64,000 bases of DNA, taken from positions 682,001 through 746,000 of the forward strand of contig NZ_LMKL01000001.1 of the NCBI RefSeq assembly GCF_001421505.1. Direction: 5' to 3'. Under the pieces are notes generated by a model. That model was not told the DNA's origin. It saw only the letters and a list, made by a program, of their open reading frames with translations, and did no database searches. This DNA comes from Sphingomonas sp. Leaf17 (GTDB taxonomy: Bacteria; Pseudomonadota; Alphaproteobacteria; Sphingomonadales; Sphingomonadaceae). This document shows, piece by piece, positions 43,061 to 51,511 of this stretch (the first letter of the stretch is position 1; each line of letters begins with the position of its first letter). The translations under genes were made by a program, and so were the position numbers.

Positions 43061-44476
43061 ATGGCTGACATCGAGCTGATCTCCTACGAACCTGCCACCG
43101 GCGCGATCCTGTGGCGCAACCTGATCGGCGATGCGGCCGAGGAAGTGGCGATCGCCCGGTCCGGCTGGGCCGGCTGGGCCGCGCGGCCGCTGGCCTTCCG
43201 GATCGAGACGATGCGGCGGTTCGCCAACGTCGTGCGCCAGCGCGCCGACGCCTTTGTCGACCTGATCGCGCGCGAAACCGGCAAGCCGTTGTGGGAGGCG
43301 CGGACCGAGGTCGACACGGTCATCGCCAAGGTCGACATCTCGGTCACCGCCTATGCCGAACGCACCGCGCAACGTCGCCTTGACGCGCCGATGGGCAGCC
43401 GCATGGCCCTGCGCCACAAGCCGCATGGCGTGCTGGCGGTGCTGGGGCCGTACAACTTCCCCGCGCATTTGCCCAACGGCCACATTGTCCCCGCGCTGCT
43501 GGCCGGTAACGCTGTGGTGTTCAAGCCGTCGGAAAAGACGCCGGCGGTCGGCGCGTTCCTGGTCGACTGCTACCGCGCCGCCGGCGTGCCGCCCGAATGC
43601 ATCCGCCTGCTGATCGGCGGGCCGGCGCAGGGCAAGGCGCTGGCCGCCGACCCGGGCATCGACGGCCTGTTGTTCACCGGCAGCGCGACGACCGGCCTCG
43701 CGCTCAACCGTGCTTTTGCCGACAAGCCGGAAAAGATCCTGGCGCTGGAAATGGGCGGCAACAATCCGATCATCGTGTGGGACACGCCCGACCTGCACAC
43801 CGCCGCCGTGCTGGTCGTCCAGTCCGCCTTCACCACCGCGGGTCAGCGTTGCACCGCCGCGCGCCGGCTGATCGTGCAGGACCGGCTCTACGACCCGCTG
43901 ATCGAGACGCTGGACCGGATGATCGGCCGGATCATCGTCGGCGAGCCGCATGCCGACCCCGCGCCGTTCATGGGACCGGTGATCGACAACGACGTTGCCG
44001 ACCAGCTGACCGAGAGCTTTCTCGCGCTGCTGATGAAGGGCGGGCGCCCGATCCGCCACCTGGAACGCCCGATCGAAGGGCGCCCGTTCCTGATGCCGGC
44101 GATGATCGACGTCACCGGTATGGCCGACCGCCCCGACGTCGAACTGTTCGGCCCGATCCTGCAGGTCATCAAGGCCAGCGACTTCGACGAGGCGATCGCC
44201 GAGGCCAACGACACGCGCTACGGCCTGTCCGCCGCGCTCATCAGCCAAACGCCGGCGCTGTACGACCGGTTCTGGTCCAACGCGCGCGCCGGCATCGTCA
44301 ACTGGAACCGGCCGACCAACGGGGCCTCGTCGGCCGCGCCGTTTGGCGGCATCGGCTGGTCGGGCAACCACCGGCCGAGCGCCTTCTACGCGGCGGATTA
44401 CTGCGCGTATCCGGTGGTGTCGAACGAGGCGGAAAGCGCGCGGGCCTCGATCGGGATCGGCTTGCGGGACGGATAG
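43061..44476 (+). CDS. astD: Succinylglutamate-semialdehyde dehydrogenase
   Basis: NAD-dependent oxidation of N-succinylglutamate semialdehyde, step four of the arginine succinyltransferase pathway. The 471-residue aldehyde dehydrogenase has the general base Glu in LALEMGGNNP and catalytic Cys264 in GQRCTAARR. It also has GPYNFPAHLPNGHIVPALLAGN, whose PNGHIVPALLAGN stretch is characteristic of AstD. The other ast genes (A, B, C, E) are not in the window. It follows selO by 63 nt on the same strand. Confidence 0.93.
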   Translation: MADIELISYEPATGAILWRNLIGDAAEEVAIARSGWAGWAARPLAFRIETMRRFANVVRQRADAFVDLIARETGKPLWEARTEVDTVIAKVDISVTAYAERTAQRRLDAPMGSRMALRHKPHGVLAVLGPYNFPAHLPNGHIVPALLAGNAVVFKPSEKTPAVGAFLVDCYRAAGVPPECIRLLIGGPAQGKALAADPGIDGLLFTGSATTGLALNRAFADKPEKILALEMGGNNPIIVWDTPDLHTAAVLVVQSAFTTAGQRCTAARRLIVQDRLYDPLIETLDRMIGRIIVGEPHADPAPFMGPVIDNDVADQLTESFLALLMKGGRPIRHLERPIEGRPFLMPAMIDVTGMADRPDVELFGPILQVIKASDFDEAIAEANDTRYGLSAALISQTPALYDRFWSNARAGIVNWNRPTNGASSAAPFGGIGWSGNHRPSAFYAADYCAYPVVSNEAESARASIGIGLRDG

Positions 44477-44488
44477 TCAGCACCCTCT

Positions 44489-44577
44489 GTTCCCCCGCGC
44501 AGGCGGGGGGTCCAGAACCACACGGGACAACGGCCGGCGGTATTCTGGTCACGGCCCCCCGCCTTGCGCGGGGGAAC
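44489..44577. repeat. Inverted REP-like pair between astD and cobA
   Basis: GTTCCCCCGCGCAGGCGGGG at the left end is mirrored by CCCCCCGCCTTGCGCGGGGG (then AAC) at the right end. Inside are TCCAGAA and TTCTGG tails. The arms are imperfect, roughly 30 nt each. The adjoining gap to 44667 shows no gene. Confidence 0.78.
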
Positions 44578-44667
44578 AGGCTAAGCCGCAGCCTCCAAAC
44601 CTCCGCTACCCCCGCCCCAAGCATCCCTCCTTTGCCATCCCGCCGCCCCGGTCCCACATAAGGCGAC

Positions 44668-45456
44668 ATGGCCAGTCTTCTCGATCCAGCGGCGCGCGGG
44701 CGCGTCATCCTTGTCGGCGCGGGGCCGGGCGATCCGGGCCTGCTCACCGTGCGCGCGGTGGAGGCGCTGAAAGCCGCTGACGTCGTCGTCCATGACGGGT
44801 TGATCGACCCGCGCGTCCTCGACATCGCGCCCGCCTCCGCACAGCGCATCTCCGTCGCTAAGCAGCGCGCGCGGCACACGCTGCCGCAGGAGGGGATCAA
44901 CGCCCTCATCGTCGCGCATGTCCGGCTGGGGCAGGTCGTCGTCCGGCTGAAGGGTGGCGACCCGTTCATCTTCGGCCGCGGCGGCGAGGAGGTCGAGGCG
45001 GTGCGCGCCGCCGGCCTGCCCGTCGAGGTCATTCCCGGCGTGTCGGCGGCGCTCGGCTGTGCGGCGGAGGCGATGCTGCCGCTGACCCACCGCGATCATT
45101 CCAGCGCGGTCAGCTTCGTCGCGGGCCAATGCAAGGGGCTGGCCGATCAGGACTGGTCGGGTCTCGCCGGACAGGGCCGGACGCTGGTAATCTACATGGG
45201 GCTGGCGACCGCGACCGATATTGCCGACAAGCTGATGGCCGATGGCGTCGCGCCCGACATGCCGGTCGCGGTGCTGGAGCGCGGTACCTTGTCGGGCAGC
45301 CGCGCGATGAAGACGTTGCTGGCCGATCTGGGGCCGATGGTCGCGCGCGAGACGGTGAAAAGCCCCGGCATCATCGTCGTTGGCGAGGTCGTCGAACTGT
45401 CCGACGCCACGGACAAACTGGCCCGCTGGGCGCGTATCGCGGAGAGTGTCGCATGA
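44668..45456 (+). CDS. cobA: Uroporphyrinogen-III C-methyltransferase
   Basis: SAM-dependent double methylation of uroporphyrinogen III to precorrin-2, en route to sirohaem for the sulfite reductase encoded downstream. The 262-residue protein has VGAGPGDPGLLTVRAVEAL (SAM loop), VRLKGGDPFIFGRGGEE and the VIPGVSAALG motif. It lacks the dehydrogenase/chelatase half of CysG, which must be encoded elsewhere. The stop overlaps the next ATG by 4 nt. First gene of cobA-DUF2849-cysI-DUF934-cysH. Confidence 0.95.
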   Translation: MASLLDPAARGRVILVGAGPGDPGLLTVRAVEALKAADVVVHDGLIDPRVLDIAPASAQRISVAKQRARHTLPQEGINALIVAHVRLGQVVVRLKGGDPFIFGRGGEEVEAVRAAGLPVEVIPGVSAALGCAAEAMLPLTHRDHSSAVSFVAGQCKGLADQDWSGLAGQGRTLVIYMGLATATDIADKLMADGVAPDMPVAVLERGTLSGSRAMKTLLADLGPMVARETVKSPGIIVVGEVVELSDATDKLARWARIAESVA

Positions 45457-45749
45457 AGCTGTTGACCGGAAACGACCTGGCGTTGGGCGACGTGGTGTGG
45501 TGGACCGGATCGGGCTGGTCGCGCCATATCGAGGACGCGGCCGATGTCGGCGACCGGGGCGAGGGCATCGCGCGCGCCGAGGAAGGCGCGCTGCGCGTCA
45601 ACGTGCCCTATGTCATCGACGCGACGCAGACGCCCGACGGCCCGCGCCCCGCGCATATCAAGGACCGGATCCGCGCACTGGGTCCGACCGTCCGCCCCGA
45701 CCTGACGTTGAAGCCCGCCGACCCCGCCGCCGGCAGCTGGGTGATATAG
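45453..45749 (+). CDS. DUF2849 protein of the sulfite reductase operon
   Basis: A 98-residue protein of DUF2849, opening with MKLLTGNDLALGDVVWWTG and ending in a Pro/Asp-rich tail. The family occurs almost only between cobA and cysI in alphaproteobacteria, which points to an accessory role in sulfite reductase maturation or electron supply, but nothing is proven. It overlaps cobA by 4 nt and precedes cysI by 9 nt. Confidence 0.88.
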   Translation: MKLLTGNDLALGDVVWWTGSGWSRHIEDAADVGDRGEGIARAEEGALRVNVPYVIDATQTPDGPRPAHIKDRIRALGPTVRPDLTLKPADPAAGSWVI

Positions 45750-45758
45750 GATACCGCC

Positions 45759-47390
45759 ATGTACAAATACGACACCTATGACCAGGCGATGGTCGATGCC
45801 CGCGTCGACGAATTTCGCGACCAGGTGAAGCGTCGCCTCGCCGGCCAGATCACCGAGGACCAGTTCAAGCCGCTGCGGCTGATGAACGGCCTGTATCTGC
45901 AGCTCCACGCGTACATGCTGCGCGTGGCGGTGCCCTATGGCACGCTGGACGGGCGGCAGATGCGGATGCTGGGCCACATCGCGCGCAAGTATGATCGCGG
46001 CTACGGCCACTTCACCACGCGCCAGAACATCCAGTTCAACTGGATCAAGCTGGAGGACACGCCCGACATTCTCGCCGAGCTGGCGACGACCGAGATGCAT
46101 GCCATCCAGACGTCGGGCAACTGCATCCGCAACATCAGTTCGGACCAGTTCGCCGGGGCCGCCGCCGACGAGGTCGCCGATCCGCGCCCATGGGCCGAGC
46201 TGATCCGCCAGTGGAGCACCTTCCACCCCGAGTTCACCTATCTGCCGCGCAAGTTCAAGATCGCGGTGATCGCGGCGGACGAGGACCGGGCGGCGATGCG
46301 GCTGCACGACATCGGTATCCAGTTGCTGGTCCGTGACGGCGTGCTTGGGGCGAAGATCTTCGTCGGTGGCGGCATGGGCCGTACGCCGATGATCAGCCAC
46401 GAGATCAAGGACTTCATCACCGCCGACGACCTGATGAGCTATCTGGAGGCGTGCCTGCGCGTCTACAATCGCTACGGTCGGCGAGACAATATCTACAAGG
46501 CGCGGATCAAGATCCTGCTGCACGAGATCGGCCCGGACGCCTACCGCGATCAGGTCGAGGCGGAGTTCGCGCAGATCAAGTCGCTAGGCATCGACCCGCC
46601 GGCGGCCGAACTCGCGCGCATCACCGCCTTCTTCGGCGAGCCGGCGTTCGACGCGGACGCGAGCGATACGGTCGACCGCAGCGATCCCGACTTCGCGGTC
46701 TGGGTCGACCAGAATGTCCGCACCCACAAGCGGGCGGGCTATGCAATCGTCACCGTCAGCCTGAAACCGACCGGCGGCATCCCCGGCGACGCCACCGCCG
46801 ATCAGATCGACCTGATGGCCGATCTGGCCGAACGCTACAGCTTTGACGAACTGCGCGTCACCCATGCGCAGAACATCGTCCTGCCGCATGTGCGCAAAAG
46901 CGACCTGTATGCGGTCTGGCAGGCGCTGGCCGGGGCGGGTCTGGCCGAGGCCAATCTCGACCTCATCAGCGATATCATCGCCTGCCCGGGCCTGGATTAT
47001 TGCAGCCTTGCCAATGCGCGCTCGATCCCGCTGGCGCAGAAGATCGCGACCCGCTTCGCCGATCCGGCGCGGCAGCGTGACCTTGGCGAGCTGAAGCTGA
47101 AGATCTCGGGCTGCATCAACGCCTGCGGCCATCATCATGCCGGGCACATCGGTATCCTTGGCGTCGACAAGAAGGGCACCGAGAACTTCCAGCTGTCGCT
47201 CGGCGGGTCGGGCGCGGAGGATGTCAGCCTCGGCAAGATCACCGGTCCCGGGTTCGACGAGGACGGCGTGGTCGACGCGATCGAGCGCGTCACCGACAAA
47301 TATCTCGCGGTGCGTGACGAGGGCGAACGCTTCCTCGACACCTATCGTCGCGTCGGCTTCGCGCCGTTCAAGGAGGCGATCTATGGGTAA
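45759..47390 (+). CDS. cysI: Nitrite/sulfite reductase haemoprotein (CysI type)
   Basis: Six-electron reduction of sulfite to sulfide on a coupled sirohaem-[4Fe-4S] centre. The 543-residue protein has two ferredoxin-like half-domains and two sirohaem domains. Cluster cysteines are in ACPGLDYCSLANA (C-x5-C) and KISGCINACGHHHAG (C-x3-C). GHFTTRQNIQFNW is the substrate/sirohaem-binding segment. Context (cysH, DUF934, DUF2849, cobA) makes sulfite the substrate. It overlaps the DUF934 gene by 8 nt. Confidence 0.94.
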   Translation: MYKYDTYDQAMVDARVDEFRDQVKRRLAGQITEDQFKPLRLMNGLYLQLHAYMLRVAVPYGTLDGRQMRMLGHIARKYDRGYGHFTTRQNIQFNWIKLEDTPDILAELATTEMHAIQTSGNCIRNISSDQFAGAAADEVADPRPWAELIRQWSTFHPEFTYLPRKFKIAVIAADEDRAAMRLHDIGIQLLVRDGVLGAKIFVGGGMGRTPMISHEIKDFITADDLMSYLEACLRVYNRYGRRDNIYKARIKILLHEIGPDAYRDQVEAEFAQIKSLGIDPPAAELARITAFFGEPAFDADASDTVDRSDPDFAVWVDQNVRTHKRAGYAIVTVSLKPTGGIPGDATADQIDLMADLAERYSFDELRVTHAQNIVLPHVRKSDLYAVWQALAGAGLAEANLDLISDIIACPGLDYCSLANARSIPLAQKIATRFADPARQRDLGELKLKISGCINACGHHHAGHIGILGVDKKGTENFQLSLGGSGAEDVSLGKITGPGFDEDGVVDAIERVTDKYLAVRDEGERFLDTYRRVGFAPFKEAIYG

Positions 47391-47829
47391 TCCCCCAGTG
47401 CACGAAACGCTGCTGCGCTTCCGCGACGACGAGCCGCATGACGAGCCGGCGGTGACGCTGGACGCGTTCCTCGACGGCCAGACCAACGCCAACGCCGTCC
47501 GGCTGGAATCGGGCGACGACGCGCGCGCGCTGCTGCCGCATCTGGGCCAGCTCGCGCTGATCGAGGTCGCGTTTCCCGGCTATCGCGACGGGCGCGGCTA
47601 TTCGGCGGCGCGGATCCTGCGCGAGGGCGGCTATGATGGCGAACTGCGCGCGGCCGGCGACGTGCTGGTCGATCAGCTGCCGCTGATGCGCCGGTGCGGC
47701 TTCGACAGCTTCGCACCGCAGGCCGAGATCGACATCGACACGCTGCGCCGTAGCCTGGCGCGGTACGACACGCATTACCAGGCGGCGGCGGACGGCGCGG
47801 TGCCGATCTGGAAGCTGCGACATGGGTAG
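47383..47829 (+). CDS. DUF934 protein of sulfate assimilation
   Basis: A 148-residue protein of DUF934. The conserved centre is IEVAFPGYRDGRGYSAARILRE with GELRAAGDVLVDQLPLMRRCGFDSF. The family sits between cysI and cysH in many proteobacteria and is thought to assist sulfite reductase, with no biochemical proof known to me. It overlaps both neighbours by 8 nt, indicating tight co-translation. Confidence 0.92.
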   Translation: MGNPPVHETLLRFRDDEPHDEPAVTLDAFLDGQTNANAVRLESGDDARALLPHLGQLALIEVAFPGYRDGRGYSAARILREGGYDGELRAAGDVLVDQLPLMRRCGFDSFAPQAEIDIDTLRRSLARYDTHYQAAADGAVPIWKLRHG

Positions 47830-48574
47830 CGCCGCGCGCGTCCTCGACACGATCGACGTGGCGCCGGCGTTCACGCTGGCCGATGCGGCCGCGCTGGAGG
47901 CGCGCTTCGCCGGTGTCGACGCGCCCGCGATGCTGGCCGAGCTGCTGGTCGGCGAACTGGCGGGGCGAATCGCGTCGGTTTCCTCCTATGGGGCCGAAAG
48001 CGCGGTGCTGCTGCACATGGTGGCCAGCGTCGACAAGGACGTGCCGGTCATCTTCACGAACACGCAGAAGATGTTCGGCGAAACGCTGGCCTACCGCGAC
48101 GAACTGTCCGAGCGGCTGGGCCTGACTGACCTGCGCGTGTTCCGGCCCGATCCGCGCCTGCTGGCGGAAAAGGACGCGAGCGGCCTGCGCTGGTCCTACG
48201 ACCCCGACGGCTGCTGCGATCTGCGCAAGGTCGAGCCGCTGCGGCGCGCGCTCAGCCCCTTCGATGCATGGATTTCGGGACGGAAAGGCTTCCAGGCCGG
48301 CACCCGCACCGCCCTGCCCCGCTTCGAGATCGACGAGGGCCGACTGAAGATCAACCCCCTCGCCGACTGGAACAAGGCGAAGCTCGACGCCTATTTCGCC
48401 GAACACCAACTGCCGCGCCACCCGCTGGAGGCGCAGGGGTACCTTTCGATCGGCTGTGCGCCGTGCACGTCGAAGGTGAAACCCGGCGAGGATGCGCGGG
48501 CCGGACGGTGGCGCAATTTCGACAAGGTCGAATGCGGCATCCACGCGCCGACGAACTTCGATCCGATTATTTGA
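47822..48574 (+). CDS. cysH: Adenylyl-sulfate reductase (CysH, iron-sulfur type)
   Basis: Reduces activated sulfate to sulfite using thioredoxin. The 250-residue protein has the nucleotide loop SSYGAESAVLLHM and IFTNTQKMF. Four cysteines bind a [4Fe-4S] cluster, Cys131-Cys132 (GCCDLRK) and Cys212/Cys215 (CAPC), with the catalytic Cys238 in VECGIH. The CC...CxxC cluster marks enzymes that use APS directly; E. coli CysH lacks it and uses PAPS. So this operon should not need APS kinase for sulfite formation. Last gene of the operon. Confidence 0.95.
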   Translation: MGSAARVLDTIDVAPAFTLADAAALEARFAGVDAPAMLAELLVGELAGRIASVSSYGAESAVLLHMVASVDKDVPVIFTNTQKMFGETLAYRDELSERLGLTDLRVFRPDPRLLAEKDASGLRWSYDPDGCCDLRKVEPLRRALSPFDAWISGRKGFQAGTRTALPRFEIDEGRLKINPLADWNKAKLDAYFAEHQLPRHPLEAQGYLSIGCAPCTSKVKPGEDARAGRWRNFDKVECGIHAPTNFDPII

Positions 48575-48770
48575 GGGTGGCGCACAGGGGGCGGCTCGCC
48601 GTCATCCCCGAGTCGCGGAAGGTTACAAAGGTTACACCCGCAACAGGGGGGGCCGGTCTTTCGACGGGATATTGCGGCTGGGGGTAGAGGCGGGATCGGC
48701 TGGCATCCGACAGGGTGAAGCAAATCGCGCCCGAATAGGACAGCAGTTTTTCGACGATAGCATCAGAGTC

Positions 48771-48854
48771 ACCCGTCATTGCGAGCGTAGCGAAGCAATC
48801 CAGAGCGTCTTGCCGGTGGCTCTGGATTGCTTCGCTACGCTCGCAATGACGGGT
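48771..48854. repeat. Perfect 36-bp inverted repeat (GTCATTGCGAGCG family)
   Basis: Two exactly complementary 36-nt arms (48771-48806 and 48819-48854) flank a 12-nt loop GTCTTGCCGGTG. Each arm holds GTCATTGCGAGCGTAGCGAA, then GCAATCCAG. It is the best-preserved copy of a repeat whose degenerate forms lie at 36636 and, as a half, near 61646. It lies between the converging ends of cysH and the interrupted CPWCG-motif gene. The rest of 48575-48770 shows no gene. Confidence 0.92.
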
Positions 48855-48925
48855 AATTGGACAATGGATGCTCTGGCCCAATGTAAGGGCCAACATTCTT
48901 GACGGCGTTCGCCACTTGCAGATGT

Positions 48926-49231
48926 TCAGTCCTTCGAGCTTCGCTGCTCACGCCACGCGCCCGTACGAAACCGTTCGGGCACTTCATCATTCAACGGGTC
49001 GATGCCACCTGCTTCCAGTTCATCAAACCAACGATCCCTTTGCGATGGCGGCAGCTTCTCGCCACACCACGGACAGTAAAAGAGGCTTTGTCGAGCTTCA
49101 CCGGCGTGAACCCAATACTCGTCGAAGCGCGCGTCCTACTGGATTGATCCCCAGCCATTCTGGGGGTGCTGGTCCATGTAGTTGCGCCCTTGCAACGTTG
49201 TGCGATTCGTCTGATCGGAATGGTCGCTCAT
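48926..49231 (-). pseudogene. CPWCG-motif protein (DUF6980-like), broken by a stop
   Basis: A 102-codon minus-strand frame: ATG at 49231 with a strong AAGGTGAG ribosome site, stop TGA at 48926-48928, and a single in-frame TAG at codon 32 (49138-49136). After the TAG the frame reads DARFDEYWVHAGEARQSLF, then YCPWCGEKLPPSQRDRWFDE, then LEAGGIDPLNDEVPERF. That is a well-formed zinc-ribbon-like CPWCG protein close to the family I know as DUF6980. Relatives I recall have an aromatic residue where the TAG stands, so one base change (TAC or TAT to TAG) or a sequencing error would explain it. There is no alternative start after the stop. Confidence 0.75.
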
Positions 49232-49388
49232 GCGCTCACCTTAGCGGCGTTACGAATTGGCAGCTAACCACCACATTCTCTCGCGTGCCATGAGCGGCGA
49301 TCAGCCAGCGACCGGCGGTTGCTGCATCGGAACATCGCCGGCTCTGCCCTTCGCGGCCCGGCCCCTCCACCATGCTGCACATGGTCCC

Positions 49389-49407
49389 CCTCCCCGTGCC
49401 GGGGAGG
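49389..49407. repeat. CCTCCCC/GGGGAGG hairpin past the dnaB end
   Basis: CCTCCCC-GTGCC-GGGGAGG, 5 nt beyond the dnaB stop. It is of the sphingomonad intergenic type; no T run, so probably an mRNA 3' end structure. Between here and 49231 I see nothing else. Confidence 0.6.
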
Positions 49408-49412
49408 AATGG

Positions 49413-50903
49413 TTAGTATTCCTCCAGGTCCGAGAATTTCGTGATCGTCGGGTCGAACTTCATGCGGACCTTGCCGGTGGCGCCGTGGCGCTGTTTGGCG
49501 ACGATCAGCTCGGCCAAACCGTAGACCCGTTCCATTTCCGCCGCCCACGATGCGTGGTCCTCGAAAATCTTGGCGCTGTCGCCGTCGATCGGGCGCTTCG
49601 GCTCCTTCGATGCGACGTAATAATCCTCGCGGTAGACGAACCAGACCATGTCGGCGTCCTGCTCGATAGATCCCGATTCGCGAAGATCCGACAGCATCGG
49701 CGTCTTGTCCTCGCGCTGCTCGACCGCGCGGGACAGCTGCGACAGGGCGAGCACCGGCACGTTCAAATCCTTGGCCAGCGTCTTCAGCCCGCGCGAGATT
49801 TCGGAGATTTCCTGCACGCGGTTGCCGTCGCCGGTCTTGCCCGATCCGGACAGCAGCTGGAGATAGTCGACCACGACCAGTCCGATCTGGTTATTGTGCC
49901 GCCGCTGCAACCGGCGGACGCGGGTGTGCAGCGCGCCGATGCTGAGGCCGCCGGTATCGTCGATGAACAGCGGCAGGTTTTCCAGCTCGGCGGCGGCCGC
50001 CGCAAGCTGCCCGAACTCCGCACGGCTGATCTTGCCCATGCGCAGGCTTTCAGACGAAATCCCCGACTGTTCGGCAAGGATACGCGTCGCGAGCTGGTCG
50101 GCGGACATTTCGAGGCTGAAGAACGCGACCTTCGCTCCCACCGAATCGGCCGGTGCGATACCGTCGTTCATGTCACGCATCCAGCGGCGCGCGGCGTTGA
50201 ACGCGATATTGGTGGCCAGCGACGTCTTGCCCATGCCGGGACGGCCGGCGAGGATCATCAGATCGGAATGATGCATGCCGCCGATCTTGGCATTGATGCT
50301 GTTGATGCCGGTCGTGACACCCGACAGGTTGCCGCCCGAGTTCAGCGCGCGCTCGGCCATCTTGACCGCCGCGGTGGTCGCCTGCGCGAAGGTCTTGACC
50401 GCGTTTTCGGACACGCCCTCGGCCGCGACCTTGAACAGCTCCTCCTCGGCCAGTTCGATCTGCGCGCGCGGGTTGACCTCCTCCGACGTGTCAAGCGCGC
50501 GGTCGACCAGCGTGCGGCCGACCGACACCAAAGCGCGGAGCATGGCGAGGTCATAGATCTGTTGCGCGAACTGACGCGCGCCGATCAGGCCGGCACCGCT
50601 GCCGGTCAACCCGGCGAGATAGGCCGGGCCGCCCAGCTCGCGCATCCCCTCGTCCGCCTCGAACATCGGGCGCAGCGTGACCGGGGTCGCGAGCATGTCG
50701 TTGCCGCGCAACGTCTTGATCGCGGCGAAGATGCGGCCGTGGCAGGGTTCGAAGAAATGCGCGGGTTCCAGCCGGTCGACCAGATCGTCGGCCAGCCGGT
50801 TGTCGATCATCATCGCGCCGAGCATCGCGGCCTCCGCCTCGACGTTGCGGGGCAGCTGCTGCGGTTCGGGGGACGCGGGGGCGGGGAATGCGAGTGTGGC
50901 CAT
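49413..50903 (-). CDS. dnaB: Replicative DNA helicase DnaB
   Basis: Hexameric 5'-3' helicase of the replication fork. The 496-residue protein has the N-terminal helical domain (PRNVEAEAAMLGAMMIDN, the primase-interacting part). The RecA-like motor follows with Walker A GRPGMGKTS, Walker B VVDYLQLL and the LSQLSRAVEQR...MLSDLRESGSIEQDAD motif. No intein. The frame opens upstream at 50945, but MATLAFPAP at 50903 is the natural start. Divergent from the UPF0262 gene. Confidence 0.97.
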   Translation of the reverse strand: MATLAFPAPASPEPQQLPRNVEAEAAMLGAMMIDNRLADDLVDRLEPAHFFEPCHGRIFAAIKTLRGNDMLATPVTLRPMFEADEGMRELGGPAYLAGLTGSGAGLIGARQFAQQIYDLAMLRALVSVGRTLVDRALDTSEEVNPRAQIELAEEELFKVAAEGVSENAVKTFAQATTAAVKMAERALNSGGNLSGVTTGINSINAKIGGMHHSDLMILAGRPGMGKTSLATNIAFNAARRWMRDMNDGIAPADSVGAKVAFFSLEMSADQLATRILAEQSGISSESLRMGKISRAEFGQLAAAAAELENLPLFIDDTGGLSIGALHTRVRRLQRRHNNQIGLVVVDYLQLLSGSGKTGDGNRVQEISEISRGLKTLAKDLNVPVLALSQLSRAVEQREDKTPMLSDLRESGSIEQDADMVWFVYREDYYVASKEPKRPIDGDSAKIFEDHASWAAEMERVYGLAELIVAKQRHGATGKVRMKFDPTITKFSDLEEY

Positions 50904-51023
50904 GCGCCGCCTTCTACGCGCACGCGGGCCTCGCTCAAGGGACAACCGACCATGCGGGCGGGATTAGCTGTGGATAGTGTGGCGCGGATTGTCGCGGGGC
51001 CGCATCCCTACTATCGAACCGGA

Positions 51024-51506
51024 ATGGCCGATCCCCGCATCATCGACGTGACACTCGACGAAGGCACCATTTTGTGGCGCTCGGCGGATATCGAGCAGGA
51101 ACGCAGGATCGCGATCTTCGACCTGATCGAGGGGAATCACTTCGCGCCGCAACGGGTCCAGCCCGACGGCTATGCCGGGCCGTACAGGCTCGCGCTGGCG
51201 GTCGAGGAGGGACGGCTGGTGATGGCGATCAAGCGCGAGGACGGATCGCCGCTGGAAACGCTGATCCTCGCGCTCGGGCGGTTCCGCCGGCCGATCCGCG
51301 ATTATTTCGCGATCTGCGACAGCTATTACCAGGCGATTCGCGCCTCGACGCCGCAACAGATCGAGACCGTCGACATGGCCCGGCGCGGCGTCCACAACGA
51401 CGCGGCCGACCTGCTGATGGAGCGGCTGGCCGGCAAGGTAGAGGTCGATTTCGACACCGCGCGCCGGCTGTTCACGCTGATCTGCGTCCTGCACATCAAG
51501 GCCTGA
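51024..51506 (+). CDS. UPF0262 family protein
   Basis: A 160-residue protein of UPF0262, known only from alphaproteobacteria and of unknown role. Conserved stretches are IEQERRIAIFDLIEGNHFAP near the N-terminus and the FRRPIRDYFAICDSYYQAI segment, ending in ARRLFTLICVLHIKA. It is soluble, with no signal peptide. The start at 51024 is preceded by CGAACCGGA. It is followed 5 nt later by a TTG-started GH25-like gene. Confidence 0.9.
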   Translation: MADPRIIDVTLDEGTILWRSADIEQERRIAIFDLIEGNHFAPQRVQPDGYAGPYRLALAVEEGRLVMAIKREDGSPLETLILALGRFRRPIRDYFAICDSYYQAIRASTPQQIETVDMARRGVHNDAADLLMERLAGKVEVDFDTARRLFTLICVLHIKA

Positions 51507-51511
51507 CGGTT

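Noticed and set aside
41573..44371. A 932-codon open frame on the minus strand
   Set aside because: It lies antisense to selO and astD, is Arg/Gln/His-rich without any domain, and arises from the third-position GC bias of the real genes.
44477..44667. The large hairpin before cobA as a cobalamin riboswitch
   Set aside because: The arms are GC-rich REP-like units like those elsewhere; no B12-box was found.
48868..49293. A 141-codon plus-strand open frame
   Set aside because: It crosses the interrupted CPWCG-motif gene in antisense. The minus strand shows the family motif and ribosome site; the plus frame shows neither.
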